Source: an uncultured Eubacteriales bacterium (GTDB lineage: Bacteria > Bacillota > Clostridia > Christensenellales > CAG-917). Taken from it: DNA of 12,012 nucleotides. Under the pieces are notes generated by a model. That model was given only the letters and a program-made list of their open reading frames with translations. It did no database searches and was not told where the DNA came from. This document shows positions 11,071-12,012 of this stretch, one piece after another. Position numbers and translations under genes: made by a program. Where the stretch lies: NCBI GenBank assembly GCA_900551145.1, contig URUQ01000030.1, forward strand, positions 1-12,012, in the 5' to 3' direction. Numbering within the stretch: the stretch's first letter is position 1; each line of letters opens with the position of its first letter.

Positions 11071-11915
11071 AACGCCACCTTTTGGACGATTGCACCTATC
11101 GGTGATTTTGATAGTACCACGCCGAGCTCAAAGACTCTGAAAAGAGGCTCGTATATCGCGTTGTTACGCACCGCCTCAACACTACTGCCGTGCACGGAAG
11201 CAAACGCTTTGACACCGCTCCGTATAACGTCGCAAATCGCGTCTACGTCGTTTTTTCCGAACAACTCGTCAGTGACGATAATATCGGGATTCATAGCACG
11301 CACACAATTTTGATACGCAATGCTTTTAGGTACACCCGAGAGCACTTCCGCATCTCCTATATCGAGCGCAGGTGTCCCGTGCAAACAAGAACATAGCTCG
11401 TATCTCTCGTCTATTATCACGACATTGAAGTCCTTTGACGCTATCCTTGCCATCTCTCTCAAAAGCGTGGTTTTCCCCGCTCCCGTGGGCGATATAACGA
11501 GCGTAGAACGCACGCCACCGTCCACAAACACGTCTTCCCCTATTTTGTCGGCAACGCCCTTGATTTGGTGAGGAACACGGATAACGAGATAGGATATGTT
11601 TTTCACCGCAACAAATTTTTCGTCGTCAAAAACGCCTTCTCCCCCGACGCCTATGCGATACCGTCCGCAAGGAATATACCCCCTCTTGATCTCGTCGGAC
11701 GCGCTGTATAACGACATATTGGTTGCGTTTGACAGAACTCGTTGTATATCGTTTTCGCCCACTACGTGCGGCAAACCGAAATGCCTTGCAACCTGCCTCG
11801 TTCCGTCGATACGGCAAACCACCAAAGGCCGAAACACACGCATTCTAATCTCTGCGATATCTTTTTCGTCCCCGACGATGCTTGCAATATCCGCCCCCAC
11901 CAAATCTATGAGCAT
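11067..11915 (-). CDS. spoIIIAA: Stage III sporulation protein AA, ATPase
   Basis: With the ATG at 11915 the protein has 282 residues. It is an AAA/secretion-type ATPase, related to type II/IV secretion ATPases, that energises the SpoIIIA complex from the mother-cell cytoplasm. Seen are EIRMRVFRPL (22-31), ERGY-type IKRGYIPCGRYRIGVGGEGV (76-95, landmark CGRYRIGVGGEGV), Walker A SPTGAGKTTLLRE (142-154), Walker B VVIIDERYE (165-173) and NPDIIVTDELFG (209-220). The frame is open to 11960 with TTG and GTG codons (11960, 11933) as alternative starts; none has a well-spaced ribosome binding site, and ATG was preferred. The true start could be up to 45 bp upstream. No sigma-E promoter could be assigned with confidence in the remaining 52 bp to the window end. 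Confidence 0.94.
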   Translation of the reverse strand: MLIDLVGADIASIVGDEKDIAEIRMRVFRPLVVCRIDGTRQVARHFGLPHVVGENDIQRVLSNATNMSLYSASDEIKRGYIPCGRYRIGVGGEGVFDDEKFVAVKNISYLVIRVPHQIKGVADKIGEDVFVDGGVRSTLVISPTGAGKTTLLREMARIASKDFNVVIIDERYELCSCLHGTPALDIGDAEVLSGVPKSIAYQNCVRAMNPDIIVTDELFGKNDVDAICDVIRSGVKAFASVHGSSVEAVRNNAIYEPLFRVFELGVVLSKSPIGAIVQKVAL

Positions 11916-12012
11916 AGAAAAATATATGAGCACCGCCTCATACAAATTGCACGTGCGCAAAATAAGACAAAAAAAGAAAATTTATATATGGATTAAAATA
12001 TCCGCTTAAAAT

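Overview
The window is about 12 kb of low-to-mid GC DNA from a spore-forming member of the Bacillota (Firmicutes), most probably an uncultured Clostridia-type bacterium. The evidence is a complete eight-gene spoIIIA sporulation locus followed by asp23, nusB, xseA, xseB and ispA, strong GGAGG-type ribosome binding sites, and CCA-encoding tRNA genes. All supported genes lie on the minus strand, so transcription runs from the right end to the left. The first 24 bases are not genomic: they match the Nextera/Tn5 read-1 transposase adapter, so position 1 is a contig end.

Right part (about 11960 to 6878): spoIIIAA-AB-AC-AD-AE-AF-AG-AH. Its products build the mother-cell half of the SpoIIIA-SpoIIQ channel between mother cell and forespore. 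Genes are mostly coupled or overlapping, but there are two unusual spacers: 143 bp between AC and AD, and 317 bp between AF and AG. The second holds a very GC-rich alternating CG/TG inverted repeat and a direct repeat. A terminator closes the locus after spoIIIAH.

Middle part (6841 to 3706): a strong extended -10 promoter drives asp23 (YloU-like), nusB, xseA, xseB and ispA, the conserved housekeeping order of Clostridia. The nusB-xseA spacer has two hairpins that could act as an attenuator. The IspA-like prenyl synthase appears to lack the conserved GK-x-G-D-NK segment after its second Asp-rich motif.

tRNA part (3675 to 2989): tRNA-Gly(GCC), tRNA-Cys(GCA) and tRNA-Leu(UAA). This is the most unusual stretch. 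The tRNA-Leu promoter sits in front of a detached 25-nt copy of the tRNA-Leu 5' end, and the intact gene lies exactly 100 bp further on. The 3' end of tRNA-Gly is repeated as 18 nt, 162 bp downstream and next to tRNA-Cys. Each intervening segment is packed with short hairpins and also carries an inverted copy of part of the same tRNA (14 nt perfect for Gly, 7+7 nt for Leu). They look either like two small insertions that regenerated their tRNA targets or like tRNA-sensing or tRNA-sequestering leader structures.

Left part (2874 to 1): a promoter with near-consensus boxes drives a two-gene unit. The first gene encodes a 592-residue protein with a degenerate EAL-like domain, a charged coiled-coil middle and C-terminal GYFD-x-x-G-x-WV repeats. 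The second encodes an unrecognised single-pass membrane protein cut off by the contig end.
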